The notes below the pieces were generated by a model. It did no database searches. It saw nothing but the letters and a program-made list of their open reading frames with translations, and was not told the origin of the DNA. Both the position numbers and the translations under genes were made by a program. A stretch of DNA of 64,000 bases from Kangiellaceae bacterium (GTDB lineage: Bacteria; Pseudomonadota; Gammaproteobacteria; Enterobacterales; Kangiellaceae), in NCBI GenBank assembly GCA_026196875.1, contig JAPHTP010000004.1:1-64000 (forward strand). Direction: 5' to 3'. Positions 1 through 9,994 of this stretch are shown in pieces; position 1 is the stretch's first letter, and each line of letters opens with the position of its first letter.

Positions 1-137
1 ACCGGCCAGCTAAACAGGCTTAACAACAAAGTTAACGACCAAATAATCGCCGGTACGCCAATAAAATGAGTGGCAATATTTTTTCGATTTAGATGTACAC
101 TTTTATAGGTGGATAGTTGCTCTTGCGCAGATTTCAT
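1..137 (-). CDS. Mpo1/DUF962-like membrane protein, N-terminal part
   Basis: Only the first ~45 codons are in the window; the gene runs off the left edge. The translation from ATG 137-135 starts MKSAQEQLSTYKSVHLNRKN and continues IATHFIGVPAIIW into a hydrophobic stretch. The amphipathic start, the ATHF-x-G-x-P signature and the following membrane segment are typical of DUF962 proteins related to yeast Mpo1 (YGL010w), a membrane dioxygenase acting on 2-hydroxy fatty acids. The enzymatic role is inferred from the family. The frame stays open a short way upstream, but no other start codon is seen. The catalytic histidines further on cannot be checked. Confidence 0.6.
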   Translation of the reverse strand, partial: MKSAQEQLSTYKSVHLNRKNIATHFIGVPAIIWSLTLLLSLFSWP

Positions 138-269
138 GGCCCGTCTCGCTTGCTCATTATTATTATGTATATGTTCGAATAATACTCAATCATCGCAATT
201 TAGCGGTTACTTGTAAAGTGGTCCGATGTGGTTTGCCACTCTACTAAAAGTATCAGTATCTGAAAGCGA

Positions 270-2855
270 TTAATGCCCCGACTCGATGGTATTCAAGTAG
301 CGGCGCTCAAATACTACCGCAGGTACGGGTTCACCAAATAAATAACCTTGAATATTTTGTGCGCCTAGAGTCTTTAATACCGCAAGCTCCTCTTCAACTT
401 CCACCCCTTCAGCTACGATATAGGCACCGGTAGCATTGGCGACTCGAATGATCGCATCAACAATTTTTTGATTAATTTCTGATTGATGGATATTTCGAAT
501 AAAGGACATATCAACTTTAATGATATCCGCATTAATTTGTTGCATATATTGCATCGATGAGTAACCGGTCCCAAAGTCATCTATGGCGATAGTAAAACCC
601 AACTGTTTCAACTCGTTAAGCACTTTAAGAAATGCGGCGCGATCATCCGAAACCGCCGATTCAGTGACTTCGAAAGTAATTTGCTTGGGATTAACGTGCG
701 ACCGTTCTAGTTGCCAGCGGACATATGGGATCAATTCGCCATGTTGGATGTCCAAACCCGACAAGTTGATCGACAATTTGAAATTATTTACGTCGATAGC
801 TATATAGGACAACCACTCGAACGATTTGTGGATCACTGCCTTGGTGATTTTGAAGATAAGATTCGACTCTTCGGCCAAGGAGATAAACTCCACTGGACTC
901 ACCATACCTTTAGTTGGATGGGTCCAACGCACCAATACCTCTCCACCACATAACGCTCGATCCTTTGCCGTAAATTGTGGTTGAATATAGATCTTTAATT
1001 CCTCATTCTCCAACGCTTGGCGTAAATCGGCGAGCAGCGCTAAGCGAGAACGAAACGCAGCATCATCTTCCGGCCGATACACAAACCATTCTTTTTGACT
1101 CGTATAACTATTGAGTAACGCTAATTGAGCGTGACGATAGCACTCGTGCACATCCAGCAGCTCGCCATCAAAGCGCGCCACACCAATTCTGAATGTCAAT
1201 TTACTTTCCAACTTGCCGATTCGGATGGCCTTTTCCGCCAAATGTAGCAACGGGATGACAATAGACTCATAATCATCTTTTACTTCAGCAACTATCAAGA
1301 TGTGATCGCCGGGCAAAGATACCATATGGCTCTTACCAGAATTCGGTAACTCAAACTGCAATGCCCATTCGCTATGCGCCAAAAACTCTTCTATTCGGCT
1401 AATGTGCAAACGATATGCCCGCTCAACCCCACTTGGCCCAAGCAATCCAAGCAATTGCCTAAACCCTTTAAGTTTTAGCAGCATCATCGCCATTGGCCTG
1501 TTCTGTTTGAATACCGACTGCTCAGTAAAAAATGGGCTAGTAAAGAATGAGTAGTTGGGCTGGCGGGTTTGCGGATCGGTAAAGGCTTGTGAAATAGCCA
1601 ACTTTTCTGAATGCTGCAACCTATCGGCGAGCGCGATTGATAGTAAAATTAATTCCACCAAAGCACCGAAGAAAAAGCCATGCACGGTGAAGAAGTTGGC
1701 TTCAATCAAATTGGTAAAGGTCATCATGCCAATCGCTGCGCCAAATATAACGAAAGTCCATGAGAGGATAAAAAAGCGTGCCGGCCTAAATCCATTTTTG
1801 TAAGCCACAATAGCCATGGTAATGGCAAACAATGAACCGACAAATTGCAGCAAACCAAAAAAGGGAATTAGTTGATATTCGACAATAAAAAAAGAAGCGA
1901 TAAATCCCGGCGGTAAAATATAGTCAAACCACTTAATATGTTTAGCGTGCCATGGCGCATTTTCTTTAATTTTTAAAAATTCAGCGGCAAAGTGAAGTAC
2001 TATCCACAACAAGGCGAAATTGAGCGTCATGATATGCTGTGATAGCCAGCGCTGAATATCGTCGCTCCACAACAGATGTCCAAATCCATGCAGCCCGGCG
2101 AAGTAAAAAAAAGTAATGCTGTAAAAGATCAGATACCAAATGTAAGACCTAAGCCTAACTAACAAATAAATGGCAACATTGTATAGAGCAATCGTGGCCA
2201 ACAGGGCAATTACGCCGCCCCAAAACAAATACTGGTTAAACAGCTTATTCTCAAAGCTCGACTCCGAAAATAACTGTAGAGGTAAAATTGAAGGACTAAC
2301 GCTTTGCTTTCTGATCAACAAGGTAATTTTTTCGCCGGGAGCTAAAGATAATTCAACCACGGGCCCCCGATACCTTTGCTCGGCATGCGTTTTTCTATCA
2401 GCAACGCCCAACTGCTGTAGGCTAACTAATTGGCCTTCCCGGTAAAGGTAAAAGTCTAAATGGGTAATGATTGAATTTCCTACCATCAGGTAGTAATTCT
2501 TGCGCGCCTTACTTTGGTGAAATCCGGAGGATTTATTTTTAACTTGGTGCTCTTTTGAATATACCGAGCTGATATTAAGCTGATACCAATAAACGGAATC
2601 ACTTGGTTGCAAGCTTTCTTGATAAAGCTGTTTGGAAAACCGATTGATTGGAATGGAGGTATCAATATTGAATGGGATACCAGGAATTTGCTTTAGAGTG
2701 GGCAAAGGCTGCAAGATATCTCTTTGCGTAAACCCCTCACCGACTTGAATTTCCAACGCAAAAGCTGAATTGCTCAATGCCAGCCATGCTAGTAACACAA
2801 GCTTTAGCCAACTTTGAAAAACAATCGAGCCAATTGGCCGAAAATCAAAGGTCAA
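270..2855 (-). CDS. 7TMR-DISM membrane protein with degenerate GGDEF and EAL domains (c-di-GMP phosphodiesterase)
   Basis: 861 residues, read from a TTG start (no in-frame ATG until residue ~124). Order: signal peptide to ~residue 33; a periplasmic 7TMR-DISM sensor-like region to ~205; about seven membrane helices from ~208 to 410; a GGDEF-like domain ~440-600; an EAL domain ~615-855. The GGDEF signature is replaced by LPGDHIL, so cyclase activity is unlikely. The EAL domain looks intact: EVLVRW near residue 639, NLSG, DDFGTGYSS, KVD, VAEGVE and QGYLFGEP. It probably hydrolyses c-di-GMP at the inner membrane in response to a periplasmic signal; the signal is unknown. It is monocistronic, and divergent from fadB about 360 bp away. 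Confidence 0.85.
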   Translation of the reverse strand: MTFDFRPIGSIVFQSWLKLVLLAWLALSNSAFALEIQVGEGFTQRDILQPLPTLKQIPGIPFNIDTSIPINRFSKQLYQESLQPSDSVYWYQLNISSVYSKEHQVKNKSSGFHQSKARKNYYLMVGNSIITHLDFYLYREGQLVSLQQLGVADRKTHAEQRYRGPVVELSLAPGEKITLLIRKQSVSPSILPLQLFSESSFENKLFNQYLFWGGVIALLATIALYNVAIYLLVRLRSYIWYLIFYSITFFYFAGLHGFGHLLWSDDIQRWLSQHIMTLNFALLWIVLHFAAEFLKIKENAPWHAKHIKWFDYILPPGFIASFFIVEYQLIPFFGLLQFVGSLFAITMAIVAYKNGFRPARFFILSWTFVIFGAAIGMMTFTNLIEANFFTVHGFFFGALVELILLSIALADRLQHSEKLAISQAFTDPQTRQPNYSFFTSPFFTEQSVFKQNRPMAMMLLKLKGFRQLLGLLGPSGVERAYRLHISRIEEFLAHSEWALQFELPNSGKSHMVSLPGDHILIVAEVKDDYESIVIPLLHLAEKAIRIGKLESKLTFRIGVARFDGELLDVHECYRHAQLALLNSYTSQKEWFVYRPEDDAAFRSRLALLADLRQALENEELKIYIQPQFTAKDRALCGGEVLVRWTHPTKGMVSPVEFISLAEESNLIFKITKAVIHKSFEWLSYIAIDVNNFKLSINLSGLDIQHGELIPYVRWQLERSHVNPKQITFEVTESAVSDDRAAFLKVLNELKQLGFTIAIDDFGTGYSSMQYMQQINADIIKVDMSFIRNIHQSEINQKIVDAIIRVANATGAYIVAEGVEVEEELAVLKTLGAQNIQGYLFGEPVPAVVFERRYLNTIESGH

Positions 2856-2970
2856 GATCCGTCCCTGATTGAGATAATTGTTGGCATCTAACTATAGACC
2901 ATATCTGTATGATTCAGAAGAGAAATCTTCGACCACGCATAAACCTAACACGACCTTTTTATGACAAATT

Positions 2971-2986
2971 TTAAACAGGTGTTTAA
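2971..2986. promoter_or_regulatory. PsrA-type operator upstream of fadBA
   Basis: TTAAACA-GG-TGTTTAA is a perfect inverted repeat with 7-bp arms. Its core AAAC-N4-GTTT fits the PsrA fatty-acid repressor consensus AAAC-N2-4-GTTT. It lies at the -35 position relative to the TATAAT at 3004-3009. PsrA binding is inferred; no psrA gene is in the window. Confidence 0.55.
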
Positions 2987-2987
2987 A

Positions 2988-3009
2988 AACTGGTCTAACC
3001 TGTTATAAT
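2988..3009 (+). promoter_or_regulatory. FadR-type operator overlapping the fadBA promoter
   Basis: AACTGGTCTAACCTGTT (2988-3004) closely matches the enterobacterial FadR site AACTGGTCNGACNTGTT. It abuts a perfect -10 hexamer TATAAT at 3004-3009. The matching -35 region (about 2981-2987) is poor. Binding here would occlude the promoter, consistent with FadR repression of beta-oxidation genes relieved by long-chain acyl-CoA. The regulator is not in the window. Confidence 0.65.
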
Positions 3010-3219
3010 CAGTGGCCCAAAATTATTAGATCAGGATCAGAATTTGGGTGAAATAAGCTTTATTGCCGGCCTTTTTCGTCTAAACTAGGCGACAAAATAC
3101 ACCAGGCAATAATCCGGTCAGAATTACGATTAATAATTAGGCAATTCGCTAAATTAATAGCCGGCGTTATTACACAACCCTAAAGAGATCACATCCTGAA
3201 CTCACCAATGGAGACAAGC

Positions 3220-5385
3220 ATGATTTATGACGGTCAATCCCTTCAATGCCAAATGCTAGACAATGGTATTGCGGAAGTCATCTTTGATAACAAAAATGAA
3301 TCGGTCAATAAATTCGATAACGCAACATTAAAAGAATGGAAGGAAGTTATTGAAATACTGAATAAAACTGAAGGGGTTCGCGGTGCAATCACCACCAGTC
3401 CTAAATCAGTTTTCATTGTTGGTGCTGATATCACTGAGTTTCTGGCAATGTTCGCCGAGCCACGTGAACAAATGCTCAATTGGTGTGAGCAAGCAGGCGC
3501 TATTTTCTCAGGTTACGAAGATTTACCCTTCCCAACAGTTTGTGCAATCAATGGCTTCGCTTTAGGTGGCGGATTCGAAATGGCGCTAACTTGCGACTAT
3601 CGTGTAACAGCCGCTACCGCAAGGGTCGGCTTGCCAGAAACCCAGTTAGGATTGATCCCGGGATTTGGCGGCACCATTCGTTTACCTCGCGTTATAGGCA
3701 GCGACAATGCGATTGAGTGGATTGCAATGGCTAAGCCGCACAAACCGGAAGATGCGTTAAAAGTTGGCGCCATCGATGCCGTTACTACAGCGGAAGATTT
3801 ACGTGAAGTTGCGCTGCAAATGGTCACTGACGCTGCTGAGGGTAAGCTAGACTGGAAAGCTCGTCGCGCAGAAAAACAAGGCCCAATGCTATTGAACAAG
3901 CTTGAAGCCACTATGGCATTTAATACCGCTAAAGGTGTTGTCGGCGCCAAAGCATTACCTCACTACCCTGCACCAATGGAAGCGATTCGCGTCATTGAAG
4001 AAACAGCTAACCTTTCCCAACGAGAAGCACTAAAAGAAGAGCACCAAGGTTTCACTAACGTTTGCCAAACTTCGCAAGCCAGCGCAATGGTGCAAATTTT
4101 CTTAAACGATCAATTACTCAAAAAGAAAGCCAAAATTGCATCTAAAACTGCAACCAAAAAAGTGGAGCGCGCAGCAGTTCTCGGCGCAGGCATAATGGGT
4201 GGTGGTATCGCTTACCAATCGGCGAGCAAAGGCATTCCGGTTGTGATGAAAGACATCAACACCGCAGCGCTTGATTTGGGCATGAACGAAGCGATTAAAA
4301 TCTTGAATAAAGGCGTTAAGCTCGGCAAAGTCACTCCGGAAAAAATGGCGAAAGTTGTGGCGAGTATTAACCCGACTTTGGATTACTCAGCGGTAAAAGA
4401 CGTTGACCTGATCGTAGAAGCGGTCGTCGAAAATCCAAAAGTTAAAGATATCGTGTTGCAAGAAGTTGAAGGGATTATTGCTGAAGATGCGATTTTAACC
4501 TCTAATACCTCAACAATTTCGATTGATCTTCTTGCGAAAAACTTAAGACGTCCAGAATTATTCTGCGGTATGCACTTCTTTAACCCGGTACATAAAATGC
4601 CGTTGGTGGAAGTTATCCGTGGTGAAAAGACTTCTGATGAAACAGTCGCAGCGACCGTTGCTTACGCCACTGCCATGGGTAAGTCTGCCGTGGTTGTTAA
4701 AGACTGCCCAGGATTTTATGTTAACCGGGTATTGTTTCCTTACTTCCGAGGTTTCAGTCAGTTATTAGCCGATGGCGCTGACTTCCGTCAAATTGACAAA
4801 GTAATGGCTGGCTTTGGTTGGCCGATGGGTCCAGCCTATTTGCTAGATGTTGTAGGTATCGATACTGCCTTCCATTGTACAGACGTTCTCGCCGAAGGCT
4901 TCCCTACTCGTATGGGCAAAATGGACGAAGACTCCGTCGAGAAATTATTCAAAGCAGACAAATATGGTCAAAAATCTGGTAGCGGTTTCTACACTTATGA
5001 AAAAGACAAGAAAGGCCGACCGAAGAAAGTTGTCGATGAATCCATCTTTGAACTAATCGGCGCACCAAGCAAAGAGTTCGAGAATCAAGAAATCGTTGAA
5101 CGAATGATGTTACCGCTAATTTTTGAAGTGGTACGTTGTCTGGAAGAAGGTATCGTCGATACTGCAGCAGAATGTGATATGGCTTTACTTTATGGCTTAG
5201 GTTTCCCTCCATTCCGGGGCGGCGCACTTAAGTATGCTGATGAGTTAGGTGTCCAAAATGTAGTTGCTGCAGCCGAAAAGTACGCTCACTTAGGTGAAGG
5301 ATATACAGTACCAGAGTTGCTAAAAACAATGGCCGCTGAAAACAAGCCGTTTTACAGCGCCCAACCTGTTACAGCAAAGAATTAA
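3220..5385 (+). CDS. fadB: Fatty acid oxidation complex subunit alpha (enoyl-CoA hydratase / 3-hydroxyacyl-CoA dehydrogenase)
   Basis: 721 residues from the chosen start, close to the ~729 of E. coli FadB. The ATG at 3220 is preferred over 3208: GGAGA sits five bases before it, and MIYDG matches the family start. The N-terminal half is a crotonase (INGFALGGGFEMAL, GLPETQLGLIPGFGG with the catalytic Glu pair). The central part is a Rossmann 3-hydroxyacyl-CoA dehydrogenase (AAVLGAGIMGGGIAYQSA, GMHFFNPVHKMPLVEVI with the catalytic His). The C-terminal domain carries the CPGFYVNRVL and GFPPFRGG motifs. It hydrates enoyl-CoA and oxidises L-3-hydroxyacyl-CoA in an alpha2beta2 complex with FadA, encoded 21 bp downstream. 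Regulation is likely through the FadR- and PsrA-type sites upstream. Confidence 0.96.
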   Translation: MIYDGQSLQCQMLDNGIAEVIFDNKNESVNKFDNATLKEWKEVIEILNKTEGVRGAITTSPKSVFIVGADITEFLAMFAEPREQMLNWCEQAGAIFSGYEDLPFPTVCAINGFALGGGFEMALTCDYRVTAATARVGLPETQLGLIPGFGGTIRLPRVIGSDNAIEWIAMAKPHKPEDALKVGAIDAVTTAEDLREVALQMVTDAAEGKLDWKARRAEKQGPMLLNKLEATMAFNTAKGVVGAKALPHYPAPMEAIRVIEETANLSQREALKEEHQGFTNVCQTSQASAMVQIFLNDQLLKKKAKIASKTATKKVERAAVLGAGIMGGGIAYQSASKGIPVVMKDINTAALDLGMNEAIKILNKGVKLGKVTPEKMAKVVASINPTLDYSAVKDVDLIVEAVVENPKVKDIVLQEVEGIIAEDAILTSNTSTISIDLLAKNLRRPELFCGMHFFNPVHKMPLVEVIRGEKTSDETVAATVAYATAMGKSAVVVKDCPGFYVNRVLFPYFRGFSQLLADGADFRQIDKVMAGFGWPMGPAYLLDVVGIDTAFHCTDVLAEGFPTRMGKMDEDSVEKLFKADKYGQKSGSGFYTYEKDKKGRPKKVVDESIFELIGAPSKEFENQEIVERMMLPLIFEVVRCLEEGIVDTAAECDMALLYGLGFPPFRGGALKYADELGVQNVVAAAEKYAHLGEGYTVPELLKTMAAENKPFYSAQPVTAKN

Positions 5386-6567
<1,182 letters not shown>

Positions 6568-6585
6568 ATAGCTCCCTAGTATCTG

Positions 6586-6613
6586 AAAAAGCGGCCTGGT
6601 AGGTCGCTTTTTT
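6586..6613 (+). terminator. Rho-independent terminator after fadA
   Basis: AAAAAGCGGCC and GGTCGCTTTTTT pair with a 4-5 base loop and one G-U pair, followed by a T run. It lies 18 bases after the fadA stop. Confidence 0.85.
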
Positions 6614-6711
6614 ATTTGAATTTGAGAAGTAACTAACTTTTTTCGAAGTAAAGTTAGATTACAGTATCTTATTCATTCAACACTTTTTAACCACAGATAA
6701 AAGGATTTTCC

Positions 6712-7374
6712 GTGGAACAAATCATCGCAGTATCAGCATTTGTTGTCGTTTTAGTCGGCTTAGTAAAATGGGCTAAGAAATGGGAAAAAGTACGAAGCGA
6801 AGCGACTAAAAAAATTGCAATTAATCTTGGTTTTGATTTTGAAGCTAAACCAGATCTAGTTGCTGTGGACTACTATCAACACTTCCAACTATTTCAACAA
6901 GGCAGCCGCAGAAGAATCACTGACTTAATGAGCAAAAAGTCAGGTGAAGACTTTATTAAAGTTTTCAGGTATCAACATGCCAAATTTGATGGCGACAAAC
7001 GTAGAGTAAGCATCCAACGAATTGTCAGTTTCACAAACTTTAACTACCAGTTTCCCGAGTTTGATCTGAAGCCCGAGCATATATTTCATGAGATTGGTAA
7101 CTTGATTGGTTACCAAGACATTGATTTTGTAGAGCACCCTTCATTTTCTAAGAAATACTTACTTCAAGGGAGAAACGAAAGGGCAATTCGAAAACTTTTC
7201 GCACCGGGGTTACTTGAGTATATAGAAAACAGGGAAGGCATATTTGTCGAAGCCCGCGGCAATACCCTCATCTTTTACCGGGAATATTATCAGCTAGAAC
7301 CGGAGCAAATTACTGATTTTCTCCAAGAAGCCAAAGAAGTCTATCGAGAGTTTTGTAAGGCATCCGTAGCCTAA
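6712..7374 (+). CDS. Hypothetical protein with one N-terminal membrane helix
   Basis: 220 residues from a GTG start preceded by AAAGGA. I do not recognise the family. A single hydrophobic segment (residues ~3-18) is followed by a basic stretch (KWAKKWEKVRSE), suggesting an N-in anchor with the rest facing the cytoplasm. The remainder is soluble, rich in aromatic and charged residues, with repeated Phe-rich strands (FRYQHAKF, IVSFTNFNYQF) and a C-terminal helix. It stands alone between the fadBA terminator and the convergent beta-lactamase-like gene; nothing ties it to either. Confidence 0.6.
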   Translation: MEQIIAVSAFVVVLVGLVKWAKKWEKVRSEATKKIAINLGFDFEAKPDLVAVDYYQHFQLFQQGSRRRITDLMSKKSGEDFIKVFRYQHAKFDGDKRRVSIQRIVSFTNFNYQFPEFDLKPEHIFHEIGNLIGYQDIDFVEHPSFSKKYLLQGRNERAIRKLFAPGLLEYIENREGIFVEARGNTLIFYREYYQLEPEQITDFLQEAKEVYREFCKASVA

Positions 7375-7452
7375 CCAATAAAAATAGAGCTAAAAAAGAA
7401 TTTTCGTCTTGCCCCCTCAAATCAACTGATATCTCACGTTTGAAAACAGGGT

Positions 7453-8196
7453 TTATCTGTTTCTTGCCAGATTCGCTTTTGCAAGATGCTTGGTGTGTTG
7501 CAATAGTTGCTTATCTCCGCTTCTTCCATGTCCCGGTATGATGATCTGAGCTTGAGGAAACTTGGCGATTACTCTTTCGGCTGAGTTAGGCCATTGGTCA
7601 AGGATTGCGTCTGCGATATTGCCGAGGCTCTTAGACTGTAAACTGCGGACGAAGCAGCCGCCAAATAGAATTTTCGATTTGGGTAGCCATACGACTATGT
7701 TATCTATGGTATGCCCACCGCCGGGATAATAGGCCTCGATTAGATCTTCTACCATCCAGAATTCGGTTTCATCAAATGAATGAGTTGCCAAGGCTTTTCC
7801 CTCTTGCAGCAATAACTCATTGGTTAACTTAGAAGCATAGGTCGGGATCGACTTTGAGTTTAACCAGGCGATTCCTGCACTACGATCATCATGTGAATGG
7901 GTAGAAATACTAGCGGCAGGTTTATATCCTCTTTTTTTAATCCAAGAAACTAACTCTCCTGTATCACTTTCTGACCAAGGTGTATCGATGATATAAGCAT
8001 TTTTATCATCTAAAATAACTAGCCCATTTGAACTAACGAGGCCCCAACCTTTGGTCATTTGGTAAGATTTATGAAGAAAAACACCTTCAGCTAATTTCTC
8101 TATTTTAATCGCCGGGATTTGCTCCTCTGCGTAAACCAATTTTGTACTTAGCAAAATTGAAAGTAAGACTAATGATTTCATTGTGTTTATTTTCAT
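7453..8196 (-). CDS. Subclass B1 metallo-beta-lactamase, IMP-like
   Basis: 247 residues from ATG 8196, close to IMP-1's 246. This start gives a clean signal peptide (MKINTMKSLVLLSILLSTKL, cleavage near VYA-EE); the longer frame to 8241 adds 15 residues that break it. All six B1 zinc ligands are visible: HSHDD (two His and Asp), the His of GGGHTIDN, the Cys of FGGCFVRS and the His of IPGHG. Stretches such as WLNSKSIPTYASKLTNELL, NIVVWLP and KILFGGCF are strikingly close to the IMP group, while position 224 is Arg as in GIM-type enzymes. It probably hydrolyses beta-lactams in the periplasm. No integron, IS or cassette site is seen, so it looks resident. It is convergent with the preceding gene. 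Confidence 0.88.
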   Translation of the reverse strand: MKINTMKSLVLLSILLSTKLVYAEEQIPAIKIEKLAEGVFLHKSYQMTKGWGLVSSNGLVILDDKNAYIIDTPWSESDTGELVSWIKKRGYKPAASISTHSHDDRSAGIAWLNSKSIPTYASKLTNELLLQEGKALATHSFDETEFWMVEDLIEAYYPGGGHTIDNIVVWLPKSKILFGGCFVRSLQSKSLGNIADAILDQWPNSAERVIAKFPQAQIIIPGHGRSGDKQLLQHTKHLAKANLARNR

Positions 8197-8436
8197 TTTT
8201 CTCAAAAGTTTGGGGAGGCGATCAGACCTAGATATATACATTGTCTATATAGAAAAAGAAAAGTTCCGTATCAAATCAATAAAGGAACTCAGTAGACAAA
8301 CTCCGATTATAACCGATTGATTAGGTGTTTTAACTATAAACCTGTATGCTAAAGCAACAGAGTTAATCGCTCGTTTCGTCATTTATCCTCGATACCTGGC
8401 CTAGCGCCGCTTAGCGCCACTTATCGCAGGCCCCTA

Positions 8437-9093
8437 ATGACTGAAGTTCGTCTTAACTATCAAACCATCGAGTTTGGCAAAACCGACATTCATATTTGCA
8501 CTCTACGTGACAGGCAGCAATTTCACGACCCCGATAATACAGCTAGAGATCTCGGAATATCCTCAGCGTCTTGGCCGATCTTCGGCGTTATATGGCCGTC
8601 TGGTTTAGTTTTAGCCCATTATATTTTTGACTACCAAACAGAATCGAAACGAATTTTGGAAGTCGGTTGTGGCATGGCGCTGAGTAGCTTACTACTCAAT
8701 AAGCAAAACGCTGATATTACTGCGACCGATCGTCACCCTGAAGTTGAAAAATTTTTACTACGAAATTCCCAGCTTAATAAAGATGATGATATTGCCTTTG
8801 AAAGAACTGACTGGGCGACCGGTAATGACAAACTTGGAAAATTTGATTTAATCATTGGCAGTGATCTTTTATATGAAGATGAACATATCAAATTGCTGGC
8901 CAATTTTATCGAAGAACACTCAATGCCAACTTGTGAAGTTATCCTTGTCGATCCAGGTCGTGGTAGAAAAAGTAAAATGAGTAGGCTAATGATAGATTTT
9001 GGATTTAGCTCTACCCATTCAAAACCCGCGAATACCGATTATCTTGAAAAGGAATTTAAGGGATATATTTTGAAGTTTGAGCGTTCAGAATAA
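8437..9093 (+). CDS. Class I SAM-dependent methyltransferase, METTL21/Methyltransf_16-like
   Basis: 218 residues. SAM-binding motif I is ILEVGCGMALSSLLL, motif II ITATDRHP, and the acidic loop DLIIGSDLLYEDEHI corresponds to the D-x-x-x-SDxxY motif of METTL21-type protein-lysine methyltransferases. The N-terminal region has the IFGVIWPSGLVLAHYI segment typical of that family (W-P-[AS]-G-x-x-L). The substrate is unknown; a protein lysine is the likely target by family. It is a single gene with an upstream region of about 240 bp shared with the divergent beta-lactamase gene. Confidence 0.8.
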   Translation: MTEVRLNYQTIEFGKTDIHICTLRDRQQFHDPDNTARDLGISSASWPIFGVIWPSGLVLAHYIFDYQTESKRILEVGCGMALSSLLLNKQNADITATDRHPEVEKFLLRNSQLNKDDDIAFERTDWATGNDKLGKFDLIIGSDLLYEDEHIKLLANFIEEHSMPTCEVILVDPGRGRKSKMSRLMIDFGFSSTHSKPANTDYLEKEFKGYILKFERSE

Positions 9094-9163
9094 AAATTTG
9101 ACTCGCTAGAATCGTCTTTAACATAAATTTTAATGCGGCCTTTGGAGCCGCTTCTCTAAAGTC

Positions 9164-9853
9164 TTAATTAGAAGATAAGATATATCCATACTCCAGATAG
9201 AGTCTCAGTTCAGAAACAGATGCTCTTTCCCATTGCAAAGCACCGCTTATACCATCAATTTCGGCTTTATAACTGTCACCAAATATTTTTTTAGTACTAT
9301 TTAGTTCTTCGGCAATAAGTGTCAATAATTCGTTTCTGTATTTCTCAGGGTTAATAATGCTGAGTATCAAATCTCCGTCGCGATCGACTTCTGTTCTACC
9401 CGTCATCTTTAACTTGTCGATAAACTTATCTAATCTCAGCGACAATACTTCGGCGCTGAGCTTTTTAGTTATCGGTGTTTTTATAAAAAGATACACCATT
9501 GAAGTATCTGCTCGTCCGCCTTTGTAGAAATCTAACTGGAGATTTTCTAGAGTGATCGGATAGACAATATCTTTGCCTACGCCAATTTCAATTTTTCCGT
9601 CTTTATTCTTTGCCTTTAAGATATCCCGTACAGTGCTGTACAATTCTTTTTCTCGCTTTTTCTTGTCACGAGAATCATTGATAAGTTTTACTTTTTGAAT
9701 CAGAAAGTCTGCTGGCTTGATGAGAGTAACTGCTGGTGAATCGTAAATGTCTAGCCTTGAACCGGTCACAACAATCTTTTCTTCCATACCATCAGCAACT
9801 ACATGAGATGAGCCGATTAAAGCAAGAACTGCAAAAAGTACTTTTTTGGCCAT
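9164..9853 (-). CDS. Periplasmic hypothetical protein with a TonB-box-like N-terminus
   Basis: 229 residues with a signal peptide (MAKKVLFAVLALIGSSHVVA, cleavage before DGMEE). The mature protein begins EEKIVVTGSRLD, which resembles the TonB box and N-terminal segment of TonB-dependent receptors (IVVTGSR), yet no plug or barrel follows. The rest is charged, with a Lys/Arg/Glu-rich helix (DSRDKKKREKELY) and alternating strands ending LRLYLEYGYILSSN. A distant SIMPL/DUF541-like fold is possible but unproven. It faces away from the long EF-Tu leader. Function unknown. Confidence 0.65.
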   Translation of the reverse strand: MAKKVLFAVLALIGSSHVVADGMEEKIVVTGSRLDIYDSPAVTLIKPADFLIQKVKLINDSRDKKKREKELYSTVRDILKAKNKDGKIEIGVGKDIVYPITLENLQLDFYKGGRADTSMVYLFIKTPITKKLSAEVLSLRLDKFIDKLKMTGRTEVDRDGDLILSIINPEKYRNELLTLIAEELNSTKKIFGDSYKAEIDGISGALQWERASVSELRLYLEYGYILSSN

Positions 9854-9957
9854 TTCCCTTCCCTAAAATATTGTTTGTTTTTTATTGGTCCTGAATATTT
9901 ATAACAGATAAATTGTCACTACTAAAGTAGCAAAGGAATTTTATAACCAAATAAAAC

Positions 9958-9987
9958 TTGATCTTTTGAATTGTTAAGGTGTAACAT
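9958..9987 (+). promoter_or_regulatory. Candidate sigma70 promoter for the EF-Tu leader
   Basis: TTGATC (9958-9963) and TAACAT (9982-9987) are separated by 18 bp. Initiation about seven bases downstream would fall at or next to the ATG at 9995, giving a nearly leaderless first mini-ORF. Predicted by eye only. Confidence 0.35.
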
Positions 9988-9994
9988 CGCGTCC

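Noticed and set aside
3208..3219. ATG 3208 as the fadB start
   Set aside because: GGAGA, the likely ribosome site, lies inside this extension and serves ATG 3220, which also matches the family N-terminus.
7438..8436. Integron cassette or IS around the IMP-like beta-lactamase
   Set aside because: No attC-like site, inverted repeats, integrase or transposase sequence is visible on either side.
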